From Nocardioides marmoriginsengisoli (lineage in GTDB: Bacteria > Actinomycetota > Actinomycetes > Propionibacteriales > Nocardioidaceae): a stretch of 64,000 nucleotides of DNA. The position numbers were made by a program, and so were the translations under genes. This document shows positions 27,069-35,556 of the stretch, in pieces. Every line of letters starts with the position of its first letter. Positions within the stretch are counted from its first letter, which is position 1. The DNA is taken from assembly GCF_003725695.1 (NCBI RefSeq), contig NZ_RJSE01000007.1:1130963-1194962 (forward strand), in the 5' to 3' direction. The notes under the pieces are model-generated. The model did no database searches, was not told where the DNA came from, and was given only the letters and a program-made list of their open reading frames with translations.

Positions 27069-27103
27069 GGCACCTCCGGTTCGAATCCCGGCAACTCCAC
27101 TGG
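27069..27103 (+). other. tmRNA/tRNA 3'-end-like fragment
   Basis: GGTTCGAATCCCGGC followed by AACTCCAC resembles the T-arm and acceptor end of actinobacterial tmRNA or a tRNA. The T-stem is imperfect and no 5' part is present. The 3' ends of ssrA and tRNA genes are common integration targets, so this may be an attachment remnant. It is not a functional RNA. Confidence 0.4.
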
Positions 27104-27137
27104 ATCGAACCTGAAGTTGGCGACCGAACAGCTCGCC

Positions 27138-27773
27138 TCAGCAGACAAGGTTGCTGATCAGTGCCACCAGCAGGAGCACGAGTGCTGCGAAGGTGTCGCG
27201 GACGCTGACGTAGACGAGGTTTTGGAGTTGGATGCCGAGCGGTTCATTCGCGATGACGACTGCGACCATCTCCGTGGCTGCGGTGCCGTCGAGGACGTTC
27301 GACGGCTGTACCGCGTACCGCTTGGTCGGCATCTGCGCCAGACAAGCGGCGACCGCTGCGGAGACTAGGTAGACGATGCACGCAATACAGGCATACATGG
27401 CGAGTCCGTCGGATTTCGTTTGGGTCGCGACGCCGGCTCCGACGAGTGCGTCGGCGGCGAGGACGGCGGCCCCCTTGGTAGCTAGGCCGTTCAAGCGGTC
27501 GGTCTCGAACTGCCAAAGCGCGACCGCTTCGTCGACGTTGATGCTCGGGGCTGCACGCGCTAGGTCCCAGGCCTCCGCGATCTGTTGACGGTAGTTGCGC
27601 CGGACCCGGGCGTTGTACATCAAAGCGTGGAAGACATGTGGCAGCAGGAACTGGATGCGCGCCACCCAACGAGCTGCACGAAGGACGCAACGACCGACGG
27701 TTTTGATGCCTAGAACAAGCTGACTGCCGCCACGCACGATCAGTTGCCAGGTTCGGTCCAGAAGTCCGTTCAC
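27138..27773 (-). CDS. Multi-pass membrane protein in the graspetide operon
   Basis: A 211-residue protein with an amphipathic N-terminal part, a charged central stretch (WQFETDRLNGLATKGAAVLAADAL) and hydrophobic segments around AMYACIACIVYLVSAAVAAC and FAALVLLLVALISNLV, about three membrane spans in total. GTG at 27773 overlaps the ATP-grasp stop (GTGA) after a G-rich ribosome site. I do not recognise the family. The E-T-x-R-L ... T-K-G-A-A pattern before the spans resembles small membrane effectors seen in defence cassettes, but it could equally be an exporter or immunity protein for the peptide. Confidence 0.65.
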   Translation of the reverse strand: MNGLLDRTWQLIVRGGSQLVLGIKTVGRCVLRAARWVARIQFLLPHVFHALMYNARVRRNYRQQIAEAWDLARAAPSINVDEAVALWQFETDRLNGLATKGAAVLAADALVGAGVATQTKSDGLAMYACIACIVYLVSAAVAACLAQMPTKRYAVQPSNVLDGTAATEMVAVVIANEPLGIQLQNLVYVSVRDTFAALVLLLVALISNLVC

Positions 27774-28705
27774 CTCGGCCCCCCGCACAGCCAGGTCGTG
27801 ATGGCCTCAGCGACGCCGAGCTCAAGGGGCCGATCGGCGAACGCGAACTCGCCAGCCTGGTTGCATTCTAGGAACCACCATGTGTCGCCGTCGAACGCAA
27901 AGTCGAAGGCGCCGTAGACGAGGTCGAATGCTGACAGGTAGTTGCGGCATCGCTCGAGGATGTCTTCCGGCGGTTCGCACCGTTCCCACTCGGCTTCACC
28001 CGACCTGGTGCGCCAGTCCACTGCGTCGACCTCGGTTCTGGCGGCGGCGGCGAAGTCGGTGCCGATGATGAATATGCGGATGTCGGTCCGGGGGTGAATG
28101 GCGGCTTGGACGATGACCGGCTGCTGGGTCCAGTTCGTAGCATCTAGTGCCAGGGCTTCGTCGAGTGGACGGGTGAACATGAACCCAGAGTCAGAGAATG
28201 GGAAGAATGCGCTGGCGAGTGCTTTGACGATGGACCTGCCTACCTTCGCCTGATGGGCGGCTGCTTCGTCTCGACTGTTGGTGACGATCGTGGCCGGGAC
28301 CCGAAGGCCGACCGATACGGCTGTGCGGAGCTGTATGAGTTTGTTCTCGGCTCGGCGGGCTGACCACAGGGGGTTCATCCAGCGGGTGGGGGCATGCTCG
28401 GCAAGATCTGTGAGCCAGGTGCGCCACTGTTCGCGAGTGACGAGGAAGTCGTCGACGTCGTTGACGGAGTCCTGGGGGGTCGGGTCGGCGAGGAATTGGC
28501 GGAGCCAGACCGCGGAGTAGCGAGCCGCAAGTGGCGGCTCGTCGGGCCGCCAAACGACCTGGAGGTCGGTCTCGGTGTTCAGGCGCTCCACGGGATAACC
28601 GGATGCCTGCAGGCGAGCGACGACGACGTCTGCGGCAAAATCGCGTTCGTTGGTGACGACGAGAACGGGACCGTCCGGGTTGGCCGTGTGCGCCCGGTTA
28701 GTCAC
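27770..28705 (-). CDS. ATP-grasp ligase of the graspetide (TgmB/MvdD-like) type
   Basis: Graspetide synthetases use ATP to join Ser, Thr or Lys side chains to Asp or Glu in a precursor peptide. The 311-residue product has the family layout: ARRAENKLIQLRTAVSVGLRVPATIVTN before the ATP-grasp fold, KALASAFF, DIRIFIIG, and the metal-binding end FLECNQAGEF followed by a helix ending AITTWL. It starts at GTG overlapping the stop of the small precursor gene (GTGA). Order and coupling (precursor, ligase, membrane protein) support a RiPP operon. Confidence 0.85.
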   Translation of the reverse strand: MTNRAHTANPDGPVLVVTNERDFAADVVVARLQASGYPVERLNTETDLQVVWRPDEPPLAARYSAVWLRQFLADPTPQDSVNDVDDFLVTREQWRTWLTDLAEHAPTRWMNPLWSARRAENKLIQLRTAVSVGLRVPATIVTNSRDEAAAHQAKVGRSIVKALASAFFPFSDSGFMFTRPLDEALALDATNWTQQPVIVQAAIHPRTDIRIFIIGTDFAAAARTEVDAVDWRTRSGEAEWERCEPPEDILERCRNYLSAFDLVYGAFDFAFDGDTWWFLECNQAGEFAFADRPLELGVAEAITTWLCGGPR

Positions 28706-28893
28706 TGACCCTTCTGGTCCTCGCCGGTCTCGAGGTCTGCCTTCTTCGACTGACCGACGGCCGATGACTCGTAGCTCGGCACCCAGACGCCGTTTTCGTG
28801 CACGTAGGCAATCTTCTCGTCAGGGTTGTAGCGGACCTCGACCGGCGTGGTGGCGGTGCGCGTTGTCGACAGTTTCCGCAGGAGCGTCGTCAT
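28702..28893 (-). CDS. Putative graspetide precursor peptide
   Basis: A 63-residue peptide directly before the ATP-grasp gene, with GGAGGG five bases upstream of its ATG. The middle EVRYNPDEKIAYVHENGVWV resembles the leader pattern of actinobacterial ATP-grasp target peptides. The C-terminal part after residue 40 is rich in possible ring-forming residues (Ser43, Ser44, Ser49, Lys50, Lys51, Asp53, Glu55, Thr56, Glu58, Asp59, Lys61). No Cys is present. Which bonds form, and whether the peptide is cleaved, cannot be read from sequence. Confidence 0.75.
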   Translation of the reverse strand: MTTLLRKLSTTRTATTPVEVRYNPDEKIAYVHENGVWVPSYESSAVGQSKKADLETGEDQKGQ

Positions 28894-29046
28894 GCTTGCC
28901 CTCCTTGTTGGGGTCGCGTCCGAGTCAATCGATGCAGTCGACTCATGTCAATCGCGTCGCCCCATGAACGAGGCCGCGTTTCTGTCCTGCACCAGGAGTA
29001 CTCGTGGGTCGCTTGTCGGTTGGAAACCTGCAGGTGAGAGGCATCG

Positions 29047-29147
29047 TTGTATCGTGGAAGTTACATATCAGTTTTGTAGTGTCCAGTTGACATTCCTTAT
29101 TTGTAGCGTACGGTTTACAACAAAGGAATGTATCTTTCACGATACAA
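29047..29147 (+). promoter_or_regulatory. hipBA promoter with nested inverted repeats
   Basis: Outer arms TTGTATCGTG (29047-29056) and CACGATACAA (29138-29147) are perfect inverted copies about 90 bases apart. Inside them are 15-base arms at 29091-29105 and 29116-29130 (CATTCCTT and AAGGAATG ends, 13 of 15 matching). TTGACA at 29087-29092 with TACGGT at 29109-29114 gives a plausible promoter inside the repeats. HipB dimers are known to bind several operators and loop DNA, which fits this layout. Confidence 0.65.
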
Positions 29148-29160
29148 GGAGGTGGGCTTC

Positions 29161-29622
29161 ATGCGTCTGACTAGCGAGCACGCACTGGCTAGCGCGGTAC
29201 GCGCAGCCCGTAAGGAAGCTGGCCTGTCCCAACAGGAAGTCGCTGATCGTGCCGGCATGTCGCGTGTCTGGGTGGCACGACTCGAAGGCGGCGAAGCAAA
29301 CGTCACTTTGGACTCGCTCCTACGAGTAGCAAGCGTCCTCGGCATGAGTCTTGACGCGACTTGGAACCCACAGCAAGCGGCCGACCGCACGCTTCCAAAG
29401 AAGCGCACCCTGAAGCGCCCAAGTACAACCGCTGCCGACTCGAAGACCGTGGTAGCGACAGGCAAGGTCACGCTGACCGAGTCCAAGCCTCATTCTGCCA
29501 AGAGTGGAGCACCGGTCGGCAGCGTCAAGGGCTCCCGCATGCCACAGCCGCGCTCAAGCAAGGCGATGTCAGCGCACCGGGTCAACCTTGATGACGTCCT
29601 ATCGCGGGTAACCAAACAGTGA
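29161..29622 (+). CDS. hipB: HipB-like antitoxin, XRE family regulator
   Basis: A 153-residue protein with an N-terminal XRE helix-turn-helix (AARKEAGLSQQEVADRAGMSRVWVARLEGG) and a long basic, probably disordered tail. The ATG at 29161 has AGGAGGT seven bases upstream and is preferred to the in-frame ATG at 29128, which lies within the operator. It overlaps hipA by four bases. It should repress its own promoter and neutralise HipA. Confidence 0.88.
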   Translation: MRLTSEHALASAVRAARKEAGLSQQEVADRAGMSRVWVARLEGGEANVTLDSLLRVASVLGMSLDATWNPQQAADRTLPKKRTLKRPSTTAADSKTVVATGKVTLTESKPHSAKSGAPVGSVKGSRMPQPRSSKAMSAHRVNLDDVLSRVTKQ

Positions 29623-30968
29623 CTTCACGGACGCTGCGCGTCCTGATGCACAGGGCACCTATTGGACGCGTCGACATGGATCGAAACGGGCGCCTGACCT
29701 TCGCCTATGACTCTGCGTATCGAGATGACCCGGAATCTACGCCGCTGTCGGTCAGCATGCCGCTGGCTCAGACGGAGCATCCCCACAAGGTGATCGGACC
29801 GTGGATGCAGAACCTATTGCCAGACAACGCGCAAGTGCTCGATCGGTGGGCGGCGCAGTTCAAAGTTTCCGCCAATAGTCCATTCGCACTCCTGCGCCAT
29901 GTTGGGCGGGATGTAGCGGGCGCAGCGCAGTTCGTTTCTGACGATGAAGAACACGACCTGGAAGCGGGCGGAGTCGACTGGCTCGACAGCGATGAGCTCA
30001 CCCAGAGACTGAGGGAAGTACGGACAGATCCGGCCGCCTGGACTCCGGACATGGAAGCCGGATTGTTCTCACTGGCTGGTGCCCAGGCCAAGCTCGCACT
30101 GCGCCACGATCCGAAACGTGGCTGGGGGTTGCCCTGGGGCGCCGAGCCAACAACGCACATCCTCAAGCCGTACAACGATCAACTGCCCCACCACGCGATG
30201 AATGAGCACCTATGCCTCGCGTTGTCGTACGAACTTGGTTTGCCGACGGCACCGAGTGAAATCATTGACATAGATGGTTCCCCAGTCCTAGTCGTCGAGC
30301 GCTATGACCGGATTGCCGCAGACAGCACGTACTTCCGCGTCCATCAGGAAGACACCCTCCAGGCATTCGCTAGAGGTCCTGGCGCGAAGTACGAGAAAGA
30401 CGGAGGCCCATCGGCGGCCGACATCGCAGCGCTCCTCACGCGCATCCAAGGTCCGGTCGATTCAGGAAGCGACATTGAGCGATTCGTCCGAGCACTTGCG
30501 TTGATGTGGGGTCTCGGAGCGACCGACGCGCACGCAAAGAACTACAGCCTCCTTCTGATCGGCGCTGATGTCCGGTTGTCGCCCTTGTACGACGTGCAAA
30601 GTGCCGCGCCCTACTTCACCGGTGAAATGCGAGGGCTGCCCAAGGGGCGAGTTTCGATCCACAAGGCCGAAATGGCGATGCGTGTCGGCTCGCACCGGAG
30701 GTTTTCTGAAGTGACGTCTGACGACTGGCGGGCACTGGCAGAGGCTATTGGTCGACAAGACGATGAGGTACTCGACCTGGTCGCGTCCACTGTCGGCGCG
30801 ATCCCAGATGCCCTGCAAAGTGTCGCTGATGCTGAGACGCGCAGGCGGTCTACAAGCGCAGCAGAGCGTGAGTTCCTTGAGCACTTCGTCTCATCGTTGA
30901 CCAAGCACGCGGGCAACATGAAGAACGCGTTAGCTGGGCGCGGGCCCGCCCAGGCACGAAAGCGGTAG
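29619..30968 (+). CDS. hipA: HipA-like Ser/Thr kinase toxin
   Basis: HipA toxins phosphorylate a translation factor, classically glutamyl-tRNA synthetase, causing growth arrest. The 449-residue length is normal. Visible are the autophosphorylation-site region LFSLAGAQAKLAL with Ser151, NEHLCLALSYELGL, VVERYDR, the catalytic loop GATDAHAKNYSLLL and the metal-binding LSPLYDV. All key kinase residues are kept, so it should be active. It is translationally coupled to hipB. Confidence 0.92.
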   Translation: MTSRTLRVLMHRAPIGRVDMDRNGRLTFAYDSAYRDDPESTPLSVSMPLAQTEHPHKVIGPWMQNLLPDNAQVLDRWAAQFKVSANSPFALLRHVGRDVAGAAQFVSDDEEHDLEAGGVDWLDSDELTQRLREVRTDPAAWTPDMEAGLFSLAGAQAKLALRHDPKRGWGLPWGAEPTTHILKPYNDQLPHHAMNEHLCLALSYELGLPTAPSEIIDIDGSPVLVVERYDRIAADSTYFRVHQEDTLQAFARGPGAKYEKDGGPSAADIAALLTRIQGPVDSGSDIERFVRALALMWGLGATDAHAKNYSLLLIGADVRLSPLYDVQSAAPYFTGEMRGLPKGRVSIHKAEMAMRVGSHRRFSEVTSDDWRALAEAIGRQDDEVLDLVASTVGAIPDALQSVADAETRRRSTSAAEREFLEHFVSSLTKHAGNMKNALAGRGPAQARKR

Positions 30969-31049
30969 ATGGAATCTGAGGCTCCGACGTGGTACCTCGT
31001 CCGGCAAGACAGCCTCATTGCGAGCCGTTTGTGACGCGGCCGCATGCAC

Positions 31050-31553
31050 CTACGAACTCGGGTTGTTGTCCATCTGGATGCTGTTGCGGATGGATTGATA
31101 GATGTAGCGCCATCGCTCAGACGTCCTCGGCTGTTCGCCACGGAACTGTATGGACGCAAGCATCGAGATGTCTGCCTGGTTGAGACCTTCTTGCTCCGCA
31201 AAGTCGGCGAGCGATGCGGGAACCTCTGGCGAGGCGGCAGGGAGAAGTTGGCGGCCCATTAGGTCAGACATCGTCACCCCGAGTGTTTGAGCCAGGGCGT
31301 ATAGAACCTCAGCTGACGGGCGTCTCGGTTCGTGATTGTTCTCAAGGCTTGAGAGATAGCCCTTACTCAGTTTGGTTCGCTCCGCCAGCGCCGAGAGTGA
31401 AAGTCCACTTTCTTCGCGGTAGGTACGGAGTCTCGTCCCAAACTCGGACGGTGGCTGACCCTGACCTGAGCTGTCGGGTCGCGGTCGAGCGTTCGAGTCG
31501 CGAGATTGGACTGCGTGGTCTTGGTTCTCTCGTGGTTGGGATGCAGATGGCAC
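31050..31553 (-). CDS. XRE family transcriptional regulator
   Basis: The 167-residue product has a 40-residue polar N-terminus, then an XRE HTH (FGTRLRTYREESGLSLSALAERTKLSKGYLSSLEN), and a C-terminal domain ending IYQSIRNSI. GTG at 31553 is chosen because GAAGGGA lies about seven bases upstream and this start avoids overlap with the ImmA-like gene; the frame itself extends to 31622. Such regulators usually pair with an ImmA/IrrE peptidase that cleaves them, and a truncated relative of that peptidase lies immediately upstream. Confidence 0.8.
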   Translation of the reverse strand: MPSASQPRENQDHAVQSRDSNARPRPDSSGQGQPPSEFGTRLRTYREESGLSLSALAERTKLSKGYLSSLENNHEPRRPSAEVLYALAQTLGVTMSDLMGRQLLPAASPEVPASLADFAEQEGLNQADISMLASIQFRGEQPRTSERWRYIYQSIRNSIQMDNNPSS

Positions 31554-31566
31554 TTTGGTGTCCCTT

Positions 31567-32004
31567 CTATTTCCGAGTTGCGAGGCACAAGACGCGGTGG
31601 TGGAGCTCGCCGTGGTTGTCAAAGTAGGGATAGAGGCGGCAGCTGATGTCTACGTCATCGATCGACGGGCCAGTGAAGCCGATGAGGTCGTTCGTCTCGT
31701 CGACGAGTTCGCCTAGGAATGCGCGCTGGATGGGGCTGTGCTCCGGGATCGACTTGAAGCGGGGGATATACGGCCAGTCGCCGTTCGTTGAGCTCCAACG
31801 AATTCGTGGAACTGGGTCGGCATCGGGTTCGCTCGGCTTGGTGCCAGGTTCGATGCAGATGAGCAGGGAGTCCGTTGGAGCAAGAGACGCGGCCCGGAGT
31901 GCAGTTGCTCCGATGCTGGCGTCGTAGTGCTCGGCGAGCTCCTCTACGAGATCGAAGCCGATTCGGTTGCCTGCGAGATCGGAAAGAAACTGCTGACCGA
32001 GCAA
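31567..32004 (-). pseudogene. Truncated ImmA/IrrE-like metallopeptidase (C-terminal part)
   Basis: The 145-residue frame starts at TTG just after an in-frame TGA. It matches the C-terminal part of ImmA/IrrE-type proteins (QQFLSDLAGNRIGFDLVEELAEHYD, ATALRAASLAP). The N-terminal peptidase region with HExxH is missing and is not found in any upstream frame. The fragment may still be expressed in front of the XRE gene, but it cannot be a zinc protease. Confidence 0.6.
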
Positions 32005-32053
32005 GAAGGATCAGTCGACGTTCCCGCGACCCGCGAGGCGCTGGCCGCCCACT

Positions 32054-32200
32054 TCAAGCCTGCCTGAACTCGATGACCTCGGTGTGCGCCACGTCGACGC
32101 GGGGCACGACGGCCTTCGGCGCGACGTACCGGCGAAGGAGCCGAGCCAAGAGGTGTTCGAGCCGACTGGCGGGTGGGCGTCGGCGGTACTTGCTGTCCAT
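32054..32200 (-). CDS. Small basic protein downstream of the DUF4192 gene
   Basis: A 48-residue frame, MDSKYRRRPPASRLEH onward, ending EVIEFRQA. GAGGAGA lies five bases before its ATG and it follows the DUF4192 gene by ten bases in the same direction. It is Arg-rich at the N-terminus, with a hydrophobic middle (VAPKAVVPRVDVAH). I do not recognise it; the ribosome site and position make it a real gene rather than chance. Confidence 0.6.
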   Translation of the reverse strand: MDSKYRRRPPASRLEHLLARLLRRYVAPKAVVPRVDVAHTEVIEFRQA

Positions 32201-32210
32201 CGAACTCTCC

Positions 32211-33215
32211 TCAGATTCCATGAGCGGGCCGGACGGAGCCGAGATGCGTGCTGGCCGTTCGGGCGAGGCCGGAAACGCGGTCACTGGCGCGCTCGGAGGG
32301 CTGGGACTTGGCTGCTTCCCACTCGCGTGGGTGCAGGCCCGTCTGGACCGCCGCTGCGACGAGGTTGGCCAGCGCGTAGGGCTTTTCGCGGGGCACTTGG
32401 TCGAGGGCGCACCACGCCATCGCGCCGTGGCCGCCGAGCCAGCTCCCGAAGGCGAGAAGCGAAGCCGGGGCGGCGCGGACCTCGGCGGGTGCCCGTTTGG
32501 TGAGGTCGGTCCAGAGCGCGACGTGGGAGGCGGCGTTGCCACGGTTCATGTCGAGCCAGAGCCGGTCTCGGATCGGGATGGACTCAACGGCCACAAGCAG
32601 GCGGGCGGCGTCCTTGTCGTCGAGACGGACGCCGTCGCGGCCGAACCGCTGCACCCGGCCGAGTGCCCAGCGGCCCTCCACCTTGGCTGTGTTCTCCCGC
32701 GCCGTCTCCCGAATCTCTGGCAGCAGCCTCGCCACAGGTTCCCGATCGCCGACGAGCGACTCCGCGAGTGAGTCGCGACTGGCGGCCGGCTGGGGCCGAC
32801 CGGCGAGGACGGTCATCGCGGCAACACGCTCGCGTGCAGCTTCGGTCTGGAGTCCCATGTCGCCGGTGACGAGGTCGGCCCAGCGGGTCTCGTCGGCCCA
32901 CAACAGCAGGTGGGTCTCGATGCCGATGGTGTCGAGTCGCTCGGCGAACTCGCGTCCGATGAGGTCGGCCTGCTGGCGGTCGGCGGCGAAACAGACGATG
33001 CCGACAGCGGAGCCGGGTCGGGCGTAGCGGGAGAGGCCGTCGCGGATCGACCTCCAGGCCTGCGCCTGATCCCTCGGCGTGGTCGGGATGTCGAGGCGGG
33101 CGGTGGGGAGGGTGGAGCCCATCGGCACGAACACGATGGACTCTTGGGGCTTGAAGCCGAGCATGTGCGGGATGATCGCGACGAGCTCGTCGGGGTTCTT
33201 GATCGGGACTGTCAT
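32211..33215 (-). CDS. DUF4192 family protein
   Basis: The product of 334 residues begins MTVPIKNPDELVAIIPHMLGFKPQESIVFVPM, the hallmark opening of the actinobacterial DUF4192 family, whose function is unknown. The rest (ADRQQADLIGREFAERL, WADETRWADLV) follows the family layout. The ATG at 33215 begins the family match; the upstream open frame to 33566 overlaps the divergent integrase and is not family-like. No good ribosome site is seen, so a leaderless start is possible. Confidence 0.85.
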   Translation of the reverse strand: MTVPIKNPDELVAIIPHMLGFKPQESIVFVPMGSTLPTARLDIPTTPRDQAQAWRSIRDGLSRYARPGSAVGIVCFAADRQQADLIGREFAERLDTIGIETHLLLWADETRWADLVTGDMGLQTEAARERVAAMTVLAGRPQPAASRDSLAESLVGDREPVARLLPEIRETARENTAKVEGRWALGRVQRFGRDGVRLDDKDAARLLVAVESIPIRDRLWLDMNRGNAASHVALWTDLTKRAPAEVRAAPASLLAFGSWLGGHGAMAWCALDQVPREKPYALANLVAAAVQTGLHPREWEAAKSQPSERASDRVSGLARTASTHLGSVRPAHGI

Positions 33216-33378
33216 GCCCAGGAGGTGTGCCGCCGAAGTCGGCGACTTCGGGCGTAGACTGAGCAGCGGAGCGTGGCTCCGTAGGGTGGGATTCGACGGG
33301 CGGCCACGAACCGGCCATAGCGTCCCCAAGTCGGACCCGGGCGGGTCATCCGCCGTCGCGGATCGGTAGGACGAGCGC

Positions 33379-34437
33379 ATGAATCTCGCACTCGTCCCCA
33401 CCCGCGTCCCCACCCGCGTCACCGACCACGTCGCCACTCTCGCCACCGCCGGCCCGGTCCCCGGCCGCCGCAGCCTCGGGTGGTCCGACATCCCGCCCGA
33501 GGGACTGACCAACCAGGACCTCACCCGGATCACCGATGCCATCGCGGCTGGCCGTGCGGAGTCCACCCGAAAGACCTACGCCTGGCAGTGGGGACGCTTC
33601 GACCGCTGGTGCGCCGGACGGGGCATCACTGCGATGCCGGCCTCACCGGTCGCTGTCTGCGCCTACCTGACCGACTTCGCCGCCCAGGGCGTCGCCGCTG
33701 GCACGATCGAGTGCGCCTGCGCCGCGATCGCCGCCGCCCACGAGACCGACGGCGAGGTGAACCCGATCGCTGACCAGTCGGTCAAAGCCGTCCGCCGCGG
33801 TCTGCGCCGCACCCTGGGCACCGCACCGCGTCGCCAGTCCCGACCTTTGAGCACCGACGACATCCGCCGCATGCTCGCCAACATCGACCGCACCACCGCC
33901 CGCGGCACCCGGGACGCCGCCCTCATCCTGCTCGGCTTCGCCTCAGCGCTGCGCCGCTCCGAGCTCGCCGGCCTCGAACTCGCCGACATCGAACCCAAGC
34001 CCGAAGGCCTGCTCATCCACGTCCGCAAGTCCAAGACTGACCCCGAAGCCCGCGGCCAACTCGTCGCCGTCGCCCACGGCCAGCACGCCGAGACCGACCC
34101 CGTCACCGCCCTCGACGCCTGGCTCGCGTACCGAGGCACCGGACCAGGCCAGCTCTTCACCGGCTTCCACCACGACCGCATCGGCTCCCGCCCCTTCACC
34201 GGCAGCGGCCTGGCCCGCATGCTCAAGCAACGAGCCGCCGCCGCGGGGATCCCCTCCGAACGCGTCAGCGGACATTCGCTCCGGGCCGGGCACGCCACCA
34301 CCGCAGCCCTGGCCGGCGTCGGCCTGGACCGCATCGCCGCCCAGACCCGCCACTCCCGGATCTCCACGCTCGTCGAGCACTACATCCGCCCACTCGAAGC
34401 CATGCAGGTCACCTCCAGCCGCGACCTTGGCCTTTAG
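33379..34437 (+). CDS. Tyrosine recombinase / phage-type integrase
   Basis: A 352-residue tyrosine recombinase. An N-terminal SAM-like domain (TRKTYAWQWGRFDRWCAGRG) precedes the catalytic domain with Arg in ALRRSELAGL (192-193), Lys in RKSKTD, HSLR at 299-302, His325 and the nucleophile Tyr335 in VEHYIRP. All catalytic residues are present. A duplicated ACCCGCGT unit near the 5' end encodes PTRVPTRV. It may have moved parts of this island, although no clear att site lies beside it. Confidence 0.9.
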   Translation: MNLALVPTRVPTRVTDHVATLATAGPVPGRRSLGWSDIPPEGLTNQDLTRITDAIAAGRAESTRKTYAWQWGRFDRWCAGRGITAMPASPVAVCAYLTDFAAQGVAAGTIECACAAIAAAHETDGEVNPIADQSVKAVRRGLRRTLGTAPRRQSRPLSTDDIRRMLANIDRTTARGTRDAALILLGFASALRRSELAGLELADIEPKPEGLLIHVRKSKTDPEARGQLVAVAHGQHAETDPVTALDAWLAYRGTGPGQLFTGFHHDRIGSRPFTGSGLARMLKQRAAAAGIPSERVSGHSLRAGHATTAALAGVGLDRIAAQTRHSRISTLVEHYIRPLEAMQVTSSRDLGL

Positions 34438-34968
34438 GCCTCGGCCACACCAGACATAGGCTCAGCGAAAGTCTCACGCGCCGAAGCCGAGAGGCTGACG
34501 TGTCCGAGATCCGCGCCCTGTCGCGTCGATCCGTGGTGAGAAAGGCCGTATCGGATCAGATCTCCGATAACTCGCGGACCATCGAGTGGGAGTAAGCCAC
34601 CCGCTCTGACCTGCAGGTTTGCAGCCCGCTTTCGGACGATTGGTTGTAGCGCAATCGTACCTGGAGTGAGCTGACGGGCCACCATGAAGGCTGGAGTCTC
34701 TAAGGGCGGGAGCTTGGTCGAGTGAACAAGCGGCGAGCCGCGTCACGCGACGATGACCTACCTGCTCCGTCGCTCAGGCGACCTCCTCATTCCAAATGAG
34801 GCGGCGATCAACATCCCCGGCGTTCGATCCGTCCGAATGCTCAATCGGGTTCAGCCCTTTGCTCGGAAGACAACGGGCAACGAGGAACAGTGAAAGCTAG
34901 GGCGGCGCAGGGGCACGACGTCTCGCATCGCGCGAGGCGACGCCCCGTGGATTGACCTGCAGATCGCG
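34438..34968. other. Intergenic region after the integrase
   Basis: About 530 bases without a convincing gene. A perfect hairpin, CCTCATT-CCA-AATGAGG, lies at 34785-34801. Frames on the minus strand have no family features. The stretch separates the integrase from a truncated cell-wall gene and is probably the island edge. Confidence 0.45.
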
Positions 34969-35505
34969 ATGGTCGGGCCGGTTGGCGACCCTCCGCGCGC
35001 AATCCGGCTCGGAGGCGCTCGCTCTATCACTGGTCCCTTGGGCGCCGCGGTCCTTCGCTACAACCACAGTCGTGAGTACGTGAACCTCGTGCTGCGAATC
35101 ATGGAGGCGTACTCCGCCGGGTACTACTCTGCCGTGCCATCGGGTACGTACGCGGGCCAGTTCTTCACGCCGGCGTACACGACGGCTGCGGTCACGAAGA
35201 AGACTCGAGGGAAGAGCGGGCACGCGAACGCTGCCGCCGCTGCTCCAGGAGCAGCGGGTGCCGGCGCAGGCGGCGGTGCTGCTGCTGGGACCCCGCCCCC
35301 TGCAGCGGAGAAGCCAGCAAAGGCACCGACATCCGGGCTCCTCGAGTCGGTGGACGGCCTCGTCAAGAGCCCTACCCAGGCACTCCCGAGCCTCGTGCCT
35401 GACGTGCTGTCGAAGCTCGAGGCCACGACGACGTGCATTCAGTCAGGCGTCAACGCCCTTGACCTGCCGGGCCTGGCAGGTTGTGTTCTCAGGCTGCTCG
35501 GCTGA
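34969..35505 (+). pseudogene. Truncated lytic transglycosylase, C-terminal remnant
   Basis: From about 35026 the translation (GPLGAAVLRYNHSREYVNLVLRIMEAY) matches the end of the catalytic domain of actinobacterial lytic murein transglycosylases. It is followed by the usual Ala/Gly/Pro-rich linker and C-terminal tail. The signal peptide and the catalytic-Glu part are absent, and the bases before 35026 are unrelated. It is a scar left by the rearrangement that placed the island here. Confidence 0.65.
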
Positions 35506-35556
35506 ACGGCTAGAGCCGATCAGGTTGGCCGAGCTCGAGTCTTGCCACATTGAAAG

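Noticed and set aside
28943-29140. 65-residue minus-strand frame in the hipBA promoter
   Set aside because: It is entirely made of the operator repeats and lacks a ribosome site.
31875-32771. 298-residue plus-strand frame, including a protein-like stretch ending at 32068
   Set aside because: It runs antisense to the ImmA-like, small and DUF4192 genes; the protein-like part is the mirror of the ImmA-like helix region.
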